A DNA stretch of 64,000 bases, taken from Janthinobacterium agaricidamnosum. Its GTDB lineage: Bacteria > Pseudomonadota > Gammaproteobacteria > Burkholderiales > Burkholderiaceae_D. The notes beneath the pieces are model-generated. The model saw only the letters and a list, made by a program, of their open reading frames with translations, was not told the origin of the DNA and did not search any database. The stretch lies in the NCBI RefSeq assembly GCF_003667705.1, contig NZ_CP033019.1:2480001-2544000 (forward strand). The letters are read 5' to 3'. Shown here piece after piece: positions 8,284-17,739 of the stretch (its first letter is position 1; each line of letters begins with the position of its first letter). The position numbers and the translations under genes were made by a program.

Positions 8284-10521
8284 ATTGGGGGTTACTTCGC
8301 GTATCGCCGCCTGGCGCGTCAGCCAGCGGTCGACCATTTCGCGCAGCTGGGCGGCCGTAAACGGCTTGGACAGATAATCGTCCATGCCGGCCGCCATGCA
8401 GCGCTGCCGGTCGTCCTCGGTGACGCCGGCCGTGAGGGCGATGACGGGCAGGCGCGGCGCGCCGCTGGCCGCTTCGCGGGCGCGCAGGGCCTGGCACGCC
8501 TGGTAGCCGTCCATGACGGGCATCATGCAGTCCATCAGGACCAGGTCGTACTGCTGCTCGGCCAGCGCCTGCAAGCCCAGCTCGCCGTTTTCCGCCGTGT
8601 CGATGCGGTAGCCGCGCGCGCCCAGCTGCAGGCACACCAGCTGGCGGTTCAGCGCCGTGTCCTCGACCAGCAGGATGCGCGCGCCCCCTTCCGATGCGGG
8701 AACGGGCGCGCAGGCGGCTGCGGATTCCGATGGCGCGGCTGTCTCCGGCTCCGGCTCCGGCGCCTGCGCCGGCATGCAGGGGATGCGCACGGTGAAGCGG
8801 GAACCGGCGCCGGGCGCGCTGCTGCAGAAAATCTCGCCGCCCAGCAGTGCCACCAGGTGCTTGCAGATGGTCAGGCCCAGCCCCGTGCCGCCATAGGCGC
8901 CGCTGATGCTGTCGTCGGCCTGGCAAAACGGCTCGAAGATGCGGCTCAGCTGCTGCCCCGTCATGCCGATGCCCTGGTCGCTGACCATGGCGACGAGGCA
9001 GGCGCTGGCGCCGTCCGGCGTGGCCGGTTCCAGGTGCAGGCGCACGGTCACCGTGCCGGAGGGCGTGAACTTGATGGCATTGCTGAGCAGGTTGCCGAGG
9101 ATTTGCGCGAGGCGCGTGCGGTCCGAGCAGATCAGCGGCGGCACGCTGTTGCCGATTTCGCTGACCAGGAACAGCTGTTTGCTATCGGCCTGCGGGCGGT
9201 GCAGCGCCAGCACGTCGTCGAGCAGCAGGCGCGGGTCGAAGTCGCGCAGCTCGATGCCCATCTGGCCTGCCTCGACCTTGGACAGGTCGAGGATATCGTT
9301 CAGGATGCGCATCAGGTGCTGCACGCCATCGCCGATGCGCTGCGCATGCTGCCGCTGCGACGCATCGAGCGCGGTGTCCTGCAGCAGTTCGGCCATGCCG
9401 GCGATGCCCGCCATCGGCGTGCGGATCTCGTGGCTCATGACGGCCAGGAAGCGCGACTTGGCGGCATTCGCCGCTTCCGCGCGCGTTTGCAGCGCCAGCG
9501 CCATGGCCGCGTCGCGCTCCTGGCGCCGCAGCAGGGCCAGGATCAGCGCGATGGCCCCGGCCAGCACGAGCAGGCTGACCACGGCCGCCCCGCCCATGGT
9601 GCGCAGCATGCGCCGCCAGGCCGCCAGATACACCGCGTCCGTGACGGTCACGTTGACGGCCAGCGGATAGTCGCGCACCAGCCGGATGCCGGCCAGGCGG
9701 TCGACCGTGCGTCCCTGGTCGGCCGCGCGCGGCGTGTCCACCTGCAGCACGCCATCGCTCTTGCCCTGTTCCAGCAGGCGGTAGGTGCTGCCCGTCAGGT
9801 TGCGCTTGCCCATCATCTCGGGCACGGCCGGCCAGCGGGCCAGCAGCGTGTAGTCGCTGCGGTACAGGGAAAAGGCCGTGTGTTCGCCGATGCTGGTGCT
9901 CTGGAAGAATTTGCTGAAGAAGTCGCATGACAGGCCGACCAGCACCACGCCCAGGAAGCGGCCGTCCGGTCCGCTGATGCGCCGGCTGATATAGAAGGTC
10001 CAGGCGCCATTGCCCTTGTTTTGCACGGGCGCGCTGACGTGCATGCCGCCGTTCGGGTGGCGCCGGTGATACTCGAAGTAATCGCGCTCGCCGAGGCGGA
10101 TGGACGGCGCGGGAAAGGCGCGGCTGAAGGCCAGCACGCTGGCGTCGCTGCCGACGATCGATACGACGTCCACTTGCGGCACGCCGCCGATCTTGTGCCG
10201 CAGCGTCTGGTGCATGGCCTGGGTACCGACGGCGGCGGCCAGCGCCTGCGCGTCCCCAGGGGCGGCGGCCTCGATCTCGTTGCTGACGCTGTCGAGCACC
10301 AAACGGGCCGCCGTCATGCTCTGCGCCGTGTTTTCCGCCAGCAGCAGCGACAGGTTCGACAGGTCCTGTTTCCAGTCATCGACGGCTTCGCGGTGCAGCA
10401 GCACGCCGGAGACGGCGATGCGCAGCGCCAGCAGGCCCACCAGCACCAGGCCCACGACGGTCGTCATGGTGCGCGGCCGGTAGCGGTGCACCAGGCGCAG
10501 GACGGCCTGGCGCGCGTTCAT
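8272..10521 (-). CDS. Hybrid sensor kinase: Cache-HK-REC
   Basis: This 749-residue inner-membrane kinase has TM1 (about 20-40), a dCache sensor (about 45-300), TM2 (about 310-332), HisKA with His364 in [16 protein letters not shown], HATPase ([18 protein letters not shown]) and a C-terminal receiver (about 614-735) with Asp664 in [12 protein letters not shown] and Lys719 in YLSKPF. An Ala/Pro/Glu-rich linker (about 585-612) separates kinase and receiver. Its start overlaps the stop of the HPt gene by 4 nt (ATGA), so the HPt protein is the obvious phosphate acceptor from its receiver. The gene end lies inside the 132-bp inverted-repeat element, which may separate it from the next kinase gene. 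Confidence 0.93.
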   Translation of the reverse strand: MNARQAVLRLVHRYRPRTMTTVVGLVLVGLLALRIAVSGVLLHREAVDDWKQDLSNLSLLLAENTAQSMTAARLVLDSVSNEIEAAAPGDAQALAAAVGTQAMHQTLRHKIGGVPQVDVVSIVGSDASVLAFSRAFPAPSIRLGERDYFEYHRRHPNGGMHVSAPVQNKGNGAWTFYISRRISGPDGRFLGVVLVGLSCDFFSKFFQSTSIGEHTAFSLYRSDYTLLARWPAVPEMMGKRNLTGSTYRLLEQGKSDGVLQVDTPRAADQGRTVDRLAGIRLVRDYPLAVNVTVTDAVYLAAWRRMLRTMGGAAVVSLLVLAGAIALILALLRRQERDAAMALALQTRAEAANAAKSRFLAVMSHEIRTPMAGIAGMAELLQDTALDASQRQHAQRIGDGVQHLMRILNDILDLSKVEAGQMGIELRDFDPRLLLDDVLALHRPQADSKQLFLVSEIGNSVPPLICSDRTRLAQILGNLLSNAIKFTPSGTVTVRLHLEPATPDGASACLVAMVSDQGIGMTGQQLSRIFEPFCQADDSISGAYGGTGLGLTICKHLVALLGGEIFCSSAPGAGSRFTVRIPCMPAQAPEPEPETAAPSESAAACAPVPASEGGARILLVEDTALNRQLVCLQLGARGYRIDTAENGELGLQALAEQQYDLVLMDCMMPVMDGYQACQALRAREAASGAPRLPVIALTAGVTEDDRQRCMAAGMDDYLSKPFTAAQLREMVDRWLTRQAAIREVTPNKLL

Positions 10522-10880
10522 TCCTGCGCGCCCGTGTATTCAAGCATGCTGCGGCGAACCTCCTGCTCCACCGCGCCGAGCAGCGCCGCCGTTTCGGTCA
10601 GCCAGTCCGCTGCCGCCGCACCTTGATGGCGCACCAGCTGCTCGAGCGCCGCCAGGCGCGCCACCAGGGCGCTGGCGCCCAGCAGGGCCACGGTGCCGCG
10701 CAAGGTATGGCAGCTATGCACGATGGCTTGCGCCGCACCGCCGCGCACGGCCTGCTCGACGCGCGCAAACATGGCCGGCGACGTGTCGAGGTAGGTCTGC
10801 GACAGGGCGCGGAACATCTCCAGGTCGTGGCCGGTGGCGTGGAACAGCACGGCAGGATCGATGTGGCGATAGGCTGGCAT
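10518..10880 (-). CDS. HPt-domain phosphotransfer protein
   Basis: This 120-residue stand-alone histidine phosphotransfer protein is almost entirely one HPt four-helix bundle, with His58 in [14 protein letters not shown] matching the AH-x-LKG-x(5)-G pattern. It would shuttle phosphate between the receiver of the downstream hybrid kinase (4-nt ATGA overlap) and another receiver. The nearest candidate is the HTH-receiver protein encoded 45 bp upstream. Length and motif are normal for the family. Together the three genes look like a complete phosphorelay: hybrid kinase, HPt, response regulator. Confidence 0.9.
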   Translation of the reverse strand: MPAYRHIDPAVLFHATGHDLEMFRALSQTYLDTSPAMFARVEQAVRGGAAQAIVHSCHTLRGTVALLGASALVARLAALEQLVRHQGAAAADWLTETAALLGAVEQEVRRSMLEYTGAQE

Positions 10881-10925
10881 GACGGCTCCGTGGCGAGGGG
10901 AAAGCGGTGGCGGGAAGGTGACGCG

Positions 10926-11552
10926 CTAGGCGGCCAGGCTGTTGCGCCGCGCATGGCCGGCGCAGCAGGCGCGCAGATAGCCGCGCAGTTCGTCGTAATT
11001 GACGGGCTTGGCAAAGAACACCACGCCGGGCGGCACGCCGCCCCGTTCTCCCAGCTCTTCCTGCGTCAGGCTCGACAGCATGGCGATGTGCATGTCCGCC
11101 AGCAGCGGGTCGGCCAGGATGGTACGGATCACTTCGTAGCCGTCGATGCCTTCCATGACGATGTCGGCCAGCAGGATGTCGGGCTGATCGCGGGCGATTT
11201 CCATCAGCGCCTGGTAGCCGTTCTCGCAAAAGCGCAAGTCCGCCTGCAAGCCCCATGAACCGATCTGTTTTTCATACAGCGCGCGTTCGATGGGATTGTC
11301 CTCGATCACGAGGATGGACGGTGGACGGCCCGATGGGACGGGGCGGTTGGCCCGTGCCGCGCGCTGGTCCTGGCCCGGCTGGCCGGGATTGCCCTTGTAG
11401 GCTTCGACGGCCGCGAGGGGAATGCGCCGGTGGCCGCCCTTGGTCTTCCAGGCTTCGATCACGCCGGCCTCGACCAGTTGCTGCACCGAGGTGACCGAGA
11501 TGCCGAGGATTTCAGCGGCCTTTTGGGTAGTGCAAACGTCTGCAGTGTGCAT
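10926..11552 (-). CDS. Excisionase/MerR-like HTH fused to a receiver domain
   Basis: This 208-residue protein has an unusual order for a response regulator: the DNA-binding domain comes first. Residues about 5-55 form a helix-turn-helix of the excisionase/HTH_17 type (TTQKAAEILGISVTSVQQLV, then GGHRRIPLAAVEAY). A polar linker follows, then a receiver (about 78-200) with Glu84/Asp85, phosphoacceptor Asp130 in LLADIVMEGIDG and Lys in FFAKPVNYDEL. It is the only DNA-binding output in the array and the probable end point of the phosphorelay. The ATG is preceded by an A/T-rich gap of 74 bp, so it may have its own promoter. Targets are unknown. Confidence 0.85.
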   Translation of the reverse strand: MHTADVCTTQKAAEILGISVTSVQQLVEAGVIEAWKTKGGHRRIPLAAVEAYKGNPGQPGQDQRAARANRPVPSGRPPSILVIEDNPIERALYEKQIGSWGLQADLRFCENGYQALMEIARDQPDILLADIVMEGIDGYEVIRTILADPLLADMHIAMLSSLTQEELGERGGVPPGVVFFAKPVNYDELRGYLRACCAGHARRNSLAA

Positions 11553-11626
11553 GATGGGCTTTATGGTCGCGGATGTAGTTGAAAGGAATGATACGCAATC
11601 GGGCTCAAAAAATCAATTTCAACGAA

Positions 11627-12541
11627 TTATATGAATTCACTAAAAACTTCGCGTGCGGCGGGCCGGACTCGCGTGCGCGTGCGGCAGGGGGCAATATGCG
11701 TCTGCGGTTCCAGGAGATCGCGCCGCTCGCTGCACTCGGCGCTGCTGTGGCGCAGCAGGGTTTCCATGTCGTTTCTGTCCAGGCCCAGTACCCGCGCGGC
11801 GGCCAGGACCGGCCCGCGCGGCCCCGCGCCGTTGCGCAATATCAGGTCGGCGAAGCCGCTGGCCAGCTTCAGCAGCCAGGCCAGGTCCGTCATGTGCCCG
11901 GCCCGCCCGAAGCCGGGCGGCGCGGCATGGCAGCGCACGGCGTCGCACAGGATGTCCGGCATGCCCCAGCCCCGCATGAGCATGGCCGACAACGCCAGCT
12001 GGTGGCGGCCGAAGCGCTGCGACTCCGCGCACAGCAGCCGGGCCCTGGCGCCATTGCCGTACTGGCCCAGCAGTTCCCCATATTCCTGCGGATGCCAGGT
12101 GGCCAGGGCCAGCTGGCCGCAGTTGGCCAGCAAGCCGCAACTGTACAGCTCATCGGCCGGCGCCAGCTGCAGCGCATCGCCGGCCACGCGGGCGGCGCAC
12201 GCCATGGCCAGCGCGTGCGACCAGTAGCGCTGTGCGTCGAAGTGCGCGCACGTGGCCGCAGGCAGGGCCGGTGCGGCGAACGCCTGGCGCAGGGCGGGCA
12301 GGCCGATCGCGGCCAGCATCGCCGCGCTGACCGCCGCATGCGTGCGCTCGCCCGGCGGTACGCCCGCATTCGCCAGGCCGATGACCTTGCCCGTCAGGGC
12401 GGGATCGCAGCCCAGTTGTTCCGCCAGTTCATCGAGCGATACCTGCTGCTCGCACAAGTTTGCCAGCCAGTGGCAACGCCCGGCGGGCGAAGGCAGGATG
12501 GCGCCGCCGGGCAGGTGCGCCAGGTCGATATGCGCGCTCAT
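11627..12541 (-). CDS. HDOD domain protein
   Basis: This 304-residue protein consists mainly of an HDOD domain (about 20-225), the non-catalytic relative of HD phosphohydrolases. It shows the family blocks for early helices (DPALTGKVIGLANAG), SAAMLAAIGLPALRQA, YWSHALAMACAARV, YSCGLLANCGQLAL and ILCDAVRCHAAP. Catalytic HD residues are absent, as usual for HDOD. Such proteins act in bacterial signalling, often beside receivers and cyclic-di-GMP genes. The C-terminal 60 residues are Arg-rich and of no recognised family. Its ATG overlaps the upstream membrane HPt-like gene by 4 nt, so both are translated together. Confidence 0.85.
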   Translation of the reverse strand: MSAHIDLAHLPGGAILPSPAGRCHWLANLCEQQVSLDELAEQLGCDPALTGKVIGLANAGVPPGERTHAAVSAAMLAAIGLPALRQAFAAPALPAATCAHFDAQRYWSHALAMACAARVAGDALQLAPADELYSCGLLANCGQLALATWHPQEYGELLGQYGNGARARLLCAESQRFGRHQLALSAMLMRGWGMPDILCDAVRCHAAPPGFGRAGHMTDLAWLLKLASGFADLILRNGAGPRGPVLAAARVLGLDRNDMETLLRHSSAECSERRDLLEPQTHIAPCRTRTRVRPAAREVFSEFI

Positions 12542-13167
12542 GGCCGGCTCCCGACGCCGCTGCGGTCATCGGCTTGCGCCGCGCCCGCCGTCTGCAGGAC
12601 CGTGACGGCCTGCGACAGCGCGTCGAGCGCCATCAGCAGTTCCGCATGCAGGCGGCGCAGCGCGCCGATATCGTTGGAAAAGCCCGCGTGCACGGCCTGG
12701 CGCGCCAGCGCCTGCAGCGGGAGCAGACCCATGGACTGGCTGCCGTCGAGGATTTCCTGCGCCAGCACGCGCGCCGGCGCGGTCCGTTCGCAGCGCAGCG
12801 CATGGGCGATGCCGGCCAGGCGGTCGCGCGTCTCGGCCACGAACAGGGCCAGAATCTCGCCCTGCAGGCGCCGGTCGTAGCCGAACATGGCGTCCAGGCG
12901 GGCCGCGTCGAACGGCGGCGTGTCCGGCGCCCTGGACGCTGGTGGTGGCGGTGTGCTGTCCGCCACCTTGGCCGGCGGGACCATTTTGCGCATCTGCAAC
13001 AGTGCATGCAGATCGGCCGGTGCCGCGCGGCCGGCCTGACGCCCGCGGGTACGGCGCCAGAGCAGGGCGGCCAGCAGCAACACCAGGCCGGCCAGGGCCA
13101 GCGCCGTGCGCATCAGCGACAGGTCTTCGCAGCGAAGGAAGGGGTGAATGGTGAAGAGGGTGTTCAT
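12538..13167 (-). CDS. Membrane-anchored HPt-like protein lacking the active His
   Basis: The 209-residue protein has one N-terminal transmembrane helix (about 22-41, then basic WRRTRGRQ), a Pro-rich linker (about 64-85) and a C-terminal helical domain resembling HPt (about 90-195: RLDAMFGYDRRLQGEILALF). At the phosphotransfer position the sequence is VLAQEILDGSQSMGLL, where HPt proteins have AH-x-LKG. No His is present, Gln or Glu takes its place, so it cannot relay phosphate in the normal way. It might dock receivers or act as a decoy at the membrane. It sits between a chemoreceptor and an HDOD gene, with 4-nt overlap to the latter. The fold assignment is by pattern only. Confidence 0.65.
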   Translation of the reverse strand: MNTLFTIHPFLRCEDLSLMRTALALAGLVLLLAALLWRRTRGRQAGRAAPADLHALLQMRKMVPPAKVADSTPPPPASRAPDTPPFDAARLDAMFGYDRRLQGEILALFVAETRDRLAGIAHALRCERTAPARVLAQEILDGSQSMGLLPLQALARQAVHAGFSNDIGALRRLHAELLMALDALSQAVTVLQTAGAAQADDRSGVGSRP

Positions 13168-13220
13168 GACCGTGCTCCAATGAATGCTATCTAGGCAAGT
13201 GATGCTGCGGGATGGCGGGC

Positions 13221-14900
13221 CTAAAAGACGTCCCAGTCGCCCGCGTCGGCGGTGGCCGGTGCCGCGGCTCTGGCCTGGCCTGCGGGCCGCGTGGCGACCA
13301 GCTTTAGCGCCGCCTTGTGCTGTGCGGGCCGCCGCGCGGCTGGCGCTTGCGGCGCCGCGCCGGCCTGTCCTGGCGCCAGCTTGAAGGCGCCCACCACGCC
13401 AGCGAGCCTGGCCGCCTGCTCCTGCAGCGATTGCGATGCGGCCGCCGCTTCCTCGACCAGGGCCGCATTCTGCTGCGTGGCTTCATCCATCTGCGTGACG
13501 GCGCGGTTGATTTCCTCGATGCCCGTGCTTTGTTCCGCGCTGGCGGCCGAGATTTCGCTGACGATGTCGGTCACGCCGCGTGCCGTGTCGACCACTTCCG
13601 TCATGGCCGCGCCGGCCTGCCGCACCAGCTTGCCGCCTTGTTCGACCTGTTCCACGGAATCGCCGATCAGTACCTTGATTTCCTTGGCGGCGGCCGCCGA
13701 ACGGTGCGCCAGGTTGCGCACTTCCGTGGCCACGACGGCAAAGCCGCGCCCCTGTTCCCCGGCGCGTGCCGCTTCCACGGCCGCATTCAGGGCCAGGATA
13801 TTGGTCTGGAAGGCGATGCCGTCGATGACGCTGATGATGTCGGCGATCTTGTTGGACGAGCTGTCGATCGCTTCCATGGTGCGTATCACGTCGTCCATGA
13901 CTGCTCCGCCCCGCTGCGCCTTGTCCGAGGCGCTGACGGCCATTTGCTTGGCCTGGCGGGCGTTGTCCGCGTTTTGCCGCACGGTGGCCGTCAGTTCTTC
14001 CATGGCCGAGGCGGTTTCTTCCAGCGAGCCGGCCTGCTGCTCCGTGCGCGCCGACAGGTCCAGGTTGCCGGCCGCGATCTGGCCCGATGCCGTGCTGATG
14101 CTGTCCGTGCCGGAACGCACTTCGGCCACGATGCGTACCAGGCTCGCGCTCATGTCCGCCATGGCCTTCATCAGCTGGCCCACCTCGTCGTTTGACGCGG
14201 TGTTCACTTGCACGCTGAGGTCACCGCCCGCGATGGTGCGGGCCACGTCGATGGCGCCGGCCAGCGAAGCGGCGATGCGCCGCGCCAGCAGCAGACCCAT
14301 GCCGGCCACCAGCGCCGTCACGGCCAGGGCCAGGCCGATGGAAATCCAGCGCGCGTTGGCGGCGGCGGCGGCGCCATCGGCCGCGCCCTTGGCGGACACG
14401 TTTTCGTTGTAGCGGTGGTGGGCGGCGAGGGCGTCGACCAGTTCCTTGATGATGGGCTGGTTTTCCATCAGCAAGTCGCGTGCCGCGTCCACTTCGCCCG
14501 CCTTCGACAGCGCCAGCACCTTGTCGCGCACCGTGTCGTAGCGCGCCAGCACGGCACGGTCGGCAGCCAGCAGCGCGCGGTCCTGCTCGTCGGTGACATC
14601 GTCTTTTTCATACTGGTCGAGCGCCTTGCCCACCGCCGCGCGCGCTTCCCTGATGCCCGCTTCGAGCTTGTCGCGCCCGGCCGCATCCTTGCTGGCCATG
14701 TGCTGCCAGACGGCCGTGCGCATCTGCGCGAACGGCACGAAAGCCTGGTTCAATGTCAGCAGGCTGGGCACCGTGTTGACGGTGGCATAGCTGGCCGCCG
14801 TGTACACGCGGTCCATCTGGTAGATGCCAAAACCCGCCAGAGCGGCCAGTCCGAGGACGACGGAAAGAATCAATGCGTACAGTCGTTTAGCGATGGTCAT
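13221..14900 (-). CDS. Methyl-accepting chemotaxis protein
   Basis: This 559-residue transducer has TM1 (about 8-28), a periplasmic 4HB_MCP-type helical sensor (about 30-185), TM2 (about 185-206), HAMP (about 207-260) and a long signalling coiled coil. The conserved hairpin tip is intact (about 360-397: GIAFQTNILALNAAVEAA, GEQGRGFAVVATEVR). Residues ending in DWDVF match the x-W-x-x-F pentapeptide that tethers the methylation enzymes CheR/CheB, so this is a Tsr/Tar-like high-abundance type receptor. It is the first gene of the minus-strand signalling array. Its ligand is unknown. The promoter is the A/T-rich stretch before 14900. Confidence 0.93.
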   Translation of the reverse strand: MTIAKRLYALILSVVLGLAALAGFGIYQMDRVYTAASYATVNTVPSLLTLNQAFVPFAQMRTAVWQHMASKDAAGRDKLEAGIREARAAVGKALDQYEKDDVTDEQDRALLAADRAVLARYDTVRDKVLALSKAGEVDAARDLLMENQPIIKELVDALAAHHRYNENVSAKGAADGAAAAANARWISIGLALAVTALVAGMGLLLARRIAASLAGAIDVARTIAGGDLSVQVNTASNDEVGQLMKAMADMSASLVRIVAEVRSGTDSISTASGQIAAGNLDLSARTEQQAGSLEETASAMEELTATVRQNADNARQAKQMAVSASDKAQRGGAVMDDVIRTMEAIDSSSNKIADIISVIDGIAFQTNILALNAAVEAARAGEQGRGFAVVATEVRNLAHRSAAAAKEIKVLIGDSVEQVEQGGKLVRQAGAAMTEVVDTARGVTDIVSEISAASAEQSTGIEEINRAVTQMDEATQQNAALVEEAAAASQSLQEQAARLAGVVGAFKLAPGQAGAAPQAPAARRPAQHKAALKLVATRPAGQARAAAPATADAGDWDVF

Positions 14901-15212
14901 GATGGGCGCCGCTCCAGTGAAGTGAAATGCAAGAAAAAGTGGTTGGTTTCGCTGTTTTTTTCATTCTACGATAAAAATTCGTTTTATTCGAGAAATTTGT
15001 TGTTAATTTATTTTATTCAATGATTTTCATCAAAATCGTACTGCTGTAGCTGGCTCGACGGTCAGCTCGTGTATAAAAAGCCACACGGCACGCGGCGCCC
15101 GTTCTCGCGTGTGGCACGCTTTGCCGATTGGTGAAAAAATGCAATTTGCTTGATTGCAATCAAATACGGTGCGCAGGCGCGTGCCGCCGACTGACTCTTG
15201 TAAAGGAGCATC
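14901..15212. other. Divergent intergenic region (MCP / gcd)
   Basis: This 312-bp gap holds promoters for the chemoreceptor (minus) and gcd (plus). The first 120 bp are very A/T-rich. It includes an 8+8 bp inverted repeat GCCACACG/CGTGTGGC at 15080-15115, and the palindrome at 15150-15163 listed separately. No further gene was found in it. Confidence 0.6.
15150..15163. promoter_or_regulatory. 14-bp perfect palindrome upstream of gcd
   Basis: TTGATTGCAATCAA is its own reverse complement and lies 49 bp before the gcd start, in the promoter-proximal zone. It fits a small dimeric operator; the regulator is unknown. Confidence 0.4.
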
Positions 15213-17663
15213 ATGACTGCCTCTGCCCGGCCTGGACCCTTGCTTGTCATCACCGCAGTCATCTTCATCTTGCTGGGCCTGGCGCTTGCCGGCGGCGGCG
15301 CCTGGCTCGTCAGCCTCGGCGGTTCCTGGTATTACGTGGTGGCCGGCATCGGCATGCTCGTCGCGGGCGCGCTCGTGTGGAAGGGGCGGCGCAGCGCCCA
15401 GCTGTTTCTCGCGCTGCTGCTGTTCGCCACCGTGATCTGGTCCGTCATCGAAGTGAAGTTCGACTGGTGGCAATTGCTGCCGCGCCTCGATATCTGGTTC
15501 GCCGCCGCCGTCTGGCTGCTGCTGCCGTTCGTCGACCGCCGCCTCGATCCGCCCTTGACGGCCGGGGCCAAACCGCGCGACGCGGGCAAGAGCGCCCTGA
15601 CGGCGGCCGTGGTGCTGACGGCCGCCGTGGGTATCTTTTCCCTGTTCCAGGACTATTACACCTTGCATGGCGAAGTGCCGGCCGAGAACATGGCGGCCGC
15701 GCCGCAAGGCGATTTCGCGCCGGGCGTGGCGCCCAATGACTGGGCCGCGTATGGCCGTTCCGGCTATGGCGACCGCTATGCGCCGGCCGCGCAGATCACG
15801 CCGGCCAACGCGGCGCAGCTGAAACAGGCGTGGGTGTACCACACGGGCGACTTCAAGGGGCCGAACGACCCGGGCGAGATCGCCAACGAAGTCACGCCCC
15901 TGAAAGTGAACGGCATGCTGTACCTGTGCACGCCGCATAACATCGTCATCGCGCTCGATCCGGACACGGGCAAGGAACTGTGGCGCCACAATCCGAAGAT
16001 CAACCGCGACGCGTCGAGCTACCAGCACATGATCTGCCGCGGCGTGGCCTACTGGGACGTCAACGCGGGCCGCGCCAAGGACGACCCTGCACCCGAGGCG
16101 GCCGGCATGGAGTGCCCGCGCCGCATCTTCGCGCCGACCATGGATGCGACCCTGATCGCCGTCAATGCCGATACGGGCGCAGCGTGCAAAAGCTTTGGCG
16201 AAAACGGCGTGATCGGCCTGTATCACGGCATGGGCATGAAGAAGCGGGGCTTTTTGATGCCGACCTCGCCGCCGGCCGTGGCGCAAAACGTGGTGGTGAT
16301 GGCCGCCAGCGTGACCGACAATTTTTCCACGGAAGAGCCGTCGGGCGTGATTCGCGGCTACGACCCCGTCACTGGCAAGCTGATGTGGAACTGGGATGCC
16401 TCGAACCCCGACGACACGGCGCCGATTGCCGATGGCAAGACCTACACCAACAATTCACCGAATTCCTGGGGCGTCTCCAGCGTCGATGAAAAGCTGGGCA
16501 TGGTGTACATCCCGATGGGCAATGAAACGCCCGACACGTGGGGCGGTAACCGCAATCCGCATGGCGAGAAATACAATAGCGCCATCGTCGCGCTAGACCT
16601 GGCGACAGGCAAGGTGCGCTGGGTCTACCAGACCGTGCACCACGATATCTGGGACATGGATATCGGCGGCCAGCCGACCCTGGTCGACATCGACACGCCG
16701 AAAGGCAAAGTCCCATCGGTCGTCGCTACGACGAAACGGGGCGACATCTATGTGATCGACCGGCGCGACGGCAGCCTGGTCGTGCCGGCGCCGGAAAAAC
16801 CCGTGCCGACCGCCAACGCGGCCCCTGGCGACCGCCTCTCGCCCACGCAGCCGTTCTCGGCGCTCACGTTCCTGCCCGAGAAACACATCAGCGAAACGGA
16901 CATGTGGGGCACGACGCCGTTCGACCAGCTCGCTTGCCGCATCATCTTCCGCCAGCACCGCTATGAAGGGCCGTTCACGCCGCAGACGGTGGCCGAAGGC
17001 AAGATCAAGGGCGCCATCATCTCGCCGGGCCCGCTGGGCATCTTCGAGTGGGGCGGGGCGGCCGTCGATCCCGTGCGCCAGCTGCTGCTGGTGAACCCCG
17101 ACTACATGGGCTTCCTCGAGCGCCTGGTGCCGCGCGCGCAAGCCAATGCGAAGGGCGGTACGGGCACGGAAATGGGCTTGCAGCCGCAGACGGGCGTGCC
17201 GTTTGCCGTGGAAATCAAGCCCTTCCTGTCGCCGCTGGGTTTCCCATGCCAGGCGCCGCCCTGGGGCTATATCGCCGCTGTCGACCTGCGCACCATGAAA
17301 AAAGTGTGGATGCACAAAAACGGCACCACGCGCGACAGCGCCCCCGTGCCCATCGCCTTGCCGCTGGGCGTGCCCAGCCTGGGCGGCATCAGCACGACGG
17401 GCGGCGGCGTGGCTTTCCTCAGCAGCACGCTCGACTATTACATCCGCGGCTACGACGTGCGCAACGGCAAAACTGTATGGAAAGCCCGCTTGCCGGCCGG
17501 CGGCCAGGCCACGCCGATGAGTTATGTCTCCGACAAGACGGGCAAGCAGTACGTGGTGGTGATGGCCGGCGGCCACGGTTCGCTGGGCACGAAGATGGGC
17601 GACAGCCTGGTGGCGTTTGCCTTGCCGGATGAGGCGGTGAAGGAGGCGGGGAAAGCGAAGTAA
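15213..17663 (+). CDS. gcd: Membrane-bound PQQ-dependent glucose dehydrogenase
   Basis: This 816-residue quinoprotein oxidises D-glucose to gluconolactone in the periplasm and gives electrons to ubiquinone. The N-terminal 150 residues hold five hydrophobic helices, the membrane anchor typical of GCD. From about residue 165 (NDWAAYGRSGYGDRYAP) an eight-bladed PQQ propeller runs to the end, with blocks such as HDIWDMDIGGQPTL, RRDGSLVVPAPEKPVPT, GGISTTGGGVAFL and a terminal GGHGSLGTKMGDSLVAFALP. Length matches the family (about 800). The ATG at 15213 has a good AAAGGAG site 6 bp upstream. No PQQ synthesis genes are in view. It is monocistronic, bounded downstream by a perfect hairpin. Confidence 0.95.
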   Translation: MTASARPGPLLVITAVIFILLGLALAGGGAWLVSLGGSWYYVVAGIGMLVAGALVWKGRRSAQLFLALLLFATVIWSVIEVKFDWWQLLPRLDIWFAAAVWLLLPFVDRRLDPPLTAGAKPRDAGKSALTAAVVLTAAVGIFSLFQDYYTLHGEVPAENMAAAPQGDFAPGVAPNDWAAYGRSGYGDRYAPAAQITPANAAQLKQAWVYHTGDFKGPNDPGEIANEVTPLKVNGMLYLCTPHNIVIALDPDTGKELWRHNPKINRDASSYQHMICRGVAYWDVNAGRAKDDPAPEAAGMECPRRIFAPTMDATLIAVNADTGAACKSFGENGVIGLYHGMGMKKRGFLMPTSPPAVAQNVVVMAASVTDNFSTEEPSGVIRGYDPVTGKLMWNWDASNPDDTAPIADGKTYTNNSPNSWGVSSVDEKLGMVYIPMGNETPDTWGGNRNPHGEKYNSAIVALDLATGKVRWVYQTVHHDIWDMDIGGQPTLVDIDTPKGKVPSVVATTKRGDIYVIDRRDGSLVVPAPEKPVPTANAAPGDRLSPTQPFSALTFLPEKHISETDMWGTTPFDQLACRIIFRQHRYEGPFTPQTVAEGKIKGAIISPGPLGIFEWGGAAVDPVRQLLLVNPDYMGFLERLVPRAQANAKGGTGTEMGLQPQTGVPFAVEIKPFLSPLGFPCQAPPWGYIAAVDLRTMKKVWMHKNGTTRDSAPVPIALPLGVPSLGGISTTGGGVAFLSSTLDYYIRGYDVRNGKTVWKARLPAGGQATPMSYVSDKTGKQYVVVMAGGHGSLGTKMGDSLVAFALPDEAVKEAGKAK

Positions 17664-17680
17664 GAGGATAAGTAAGTGAA

Positions 17681-17719
17681 GCGCATCGGCGGCATGGTCT
17701 GGCCATGCCGCCGATGCGC
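17681..17719. terminator. Bidirectional terminator hairpin (gcd / convergent gene)
   Basis: A perfect 17-bp stem (left arm starts GCGCATCGGCGG) closes on the loop TCTGG, between the convergent gcd and the 363-residue hypothetical gene. It can terminate from both sides, although no T-run is present. Confidence 0.7.
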
Positions 17720-17739
17720 CGCCATTGAGGTGCCCGACG

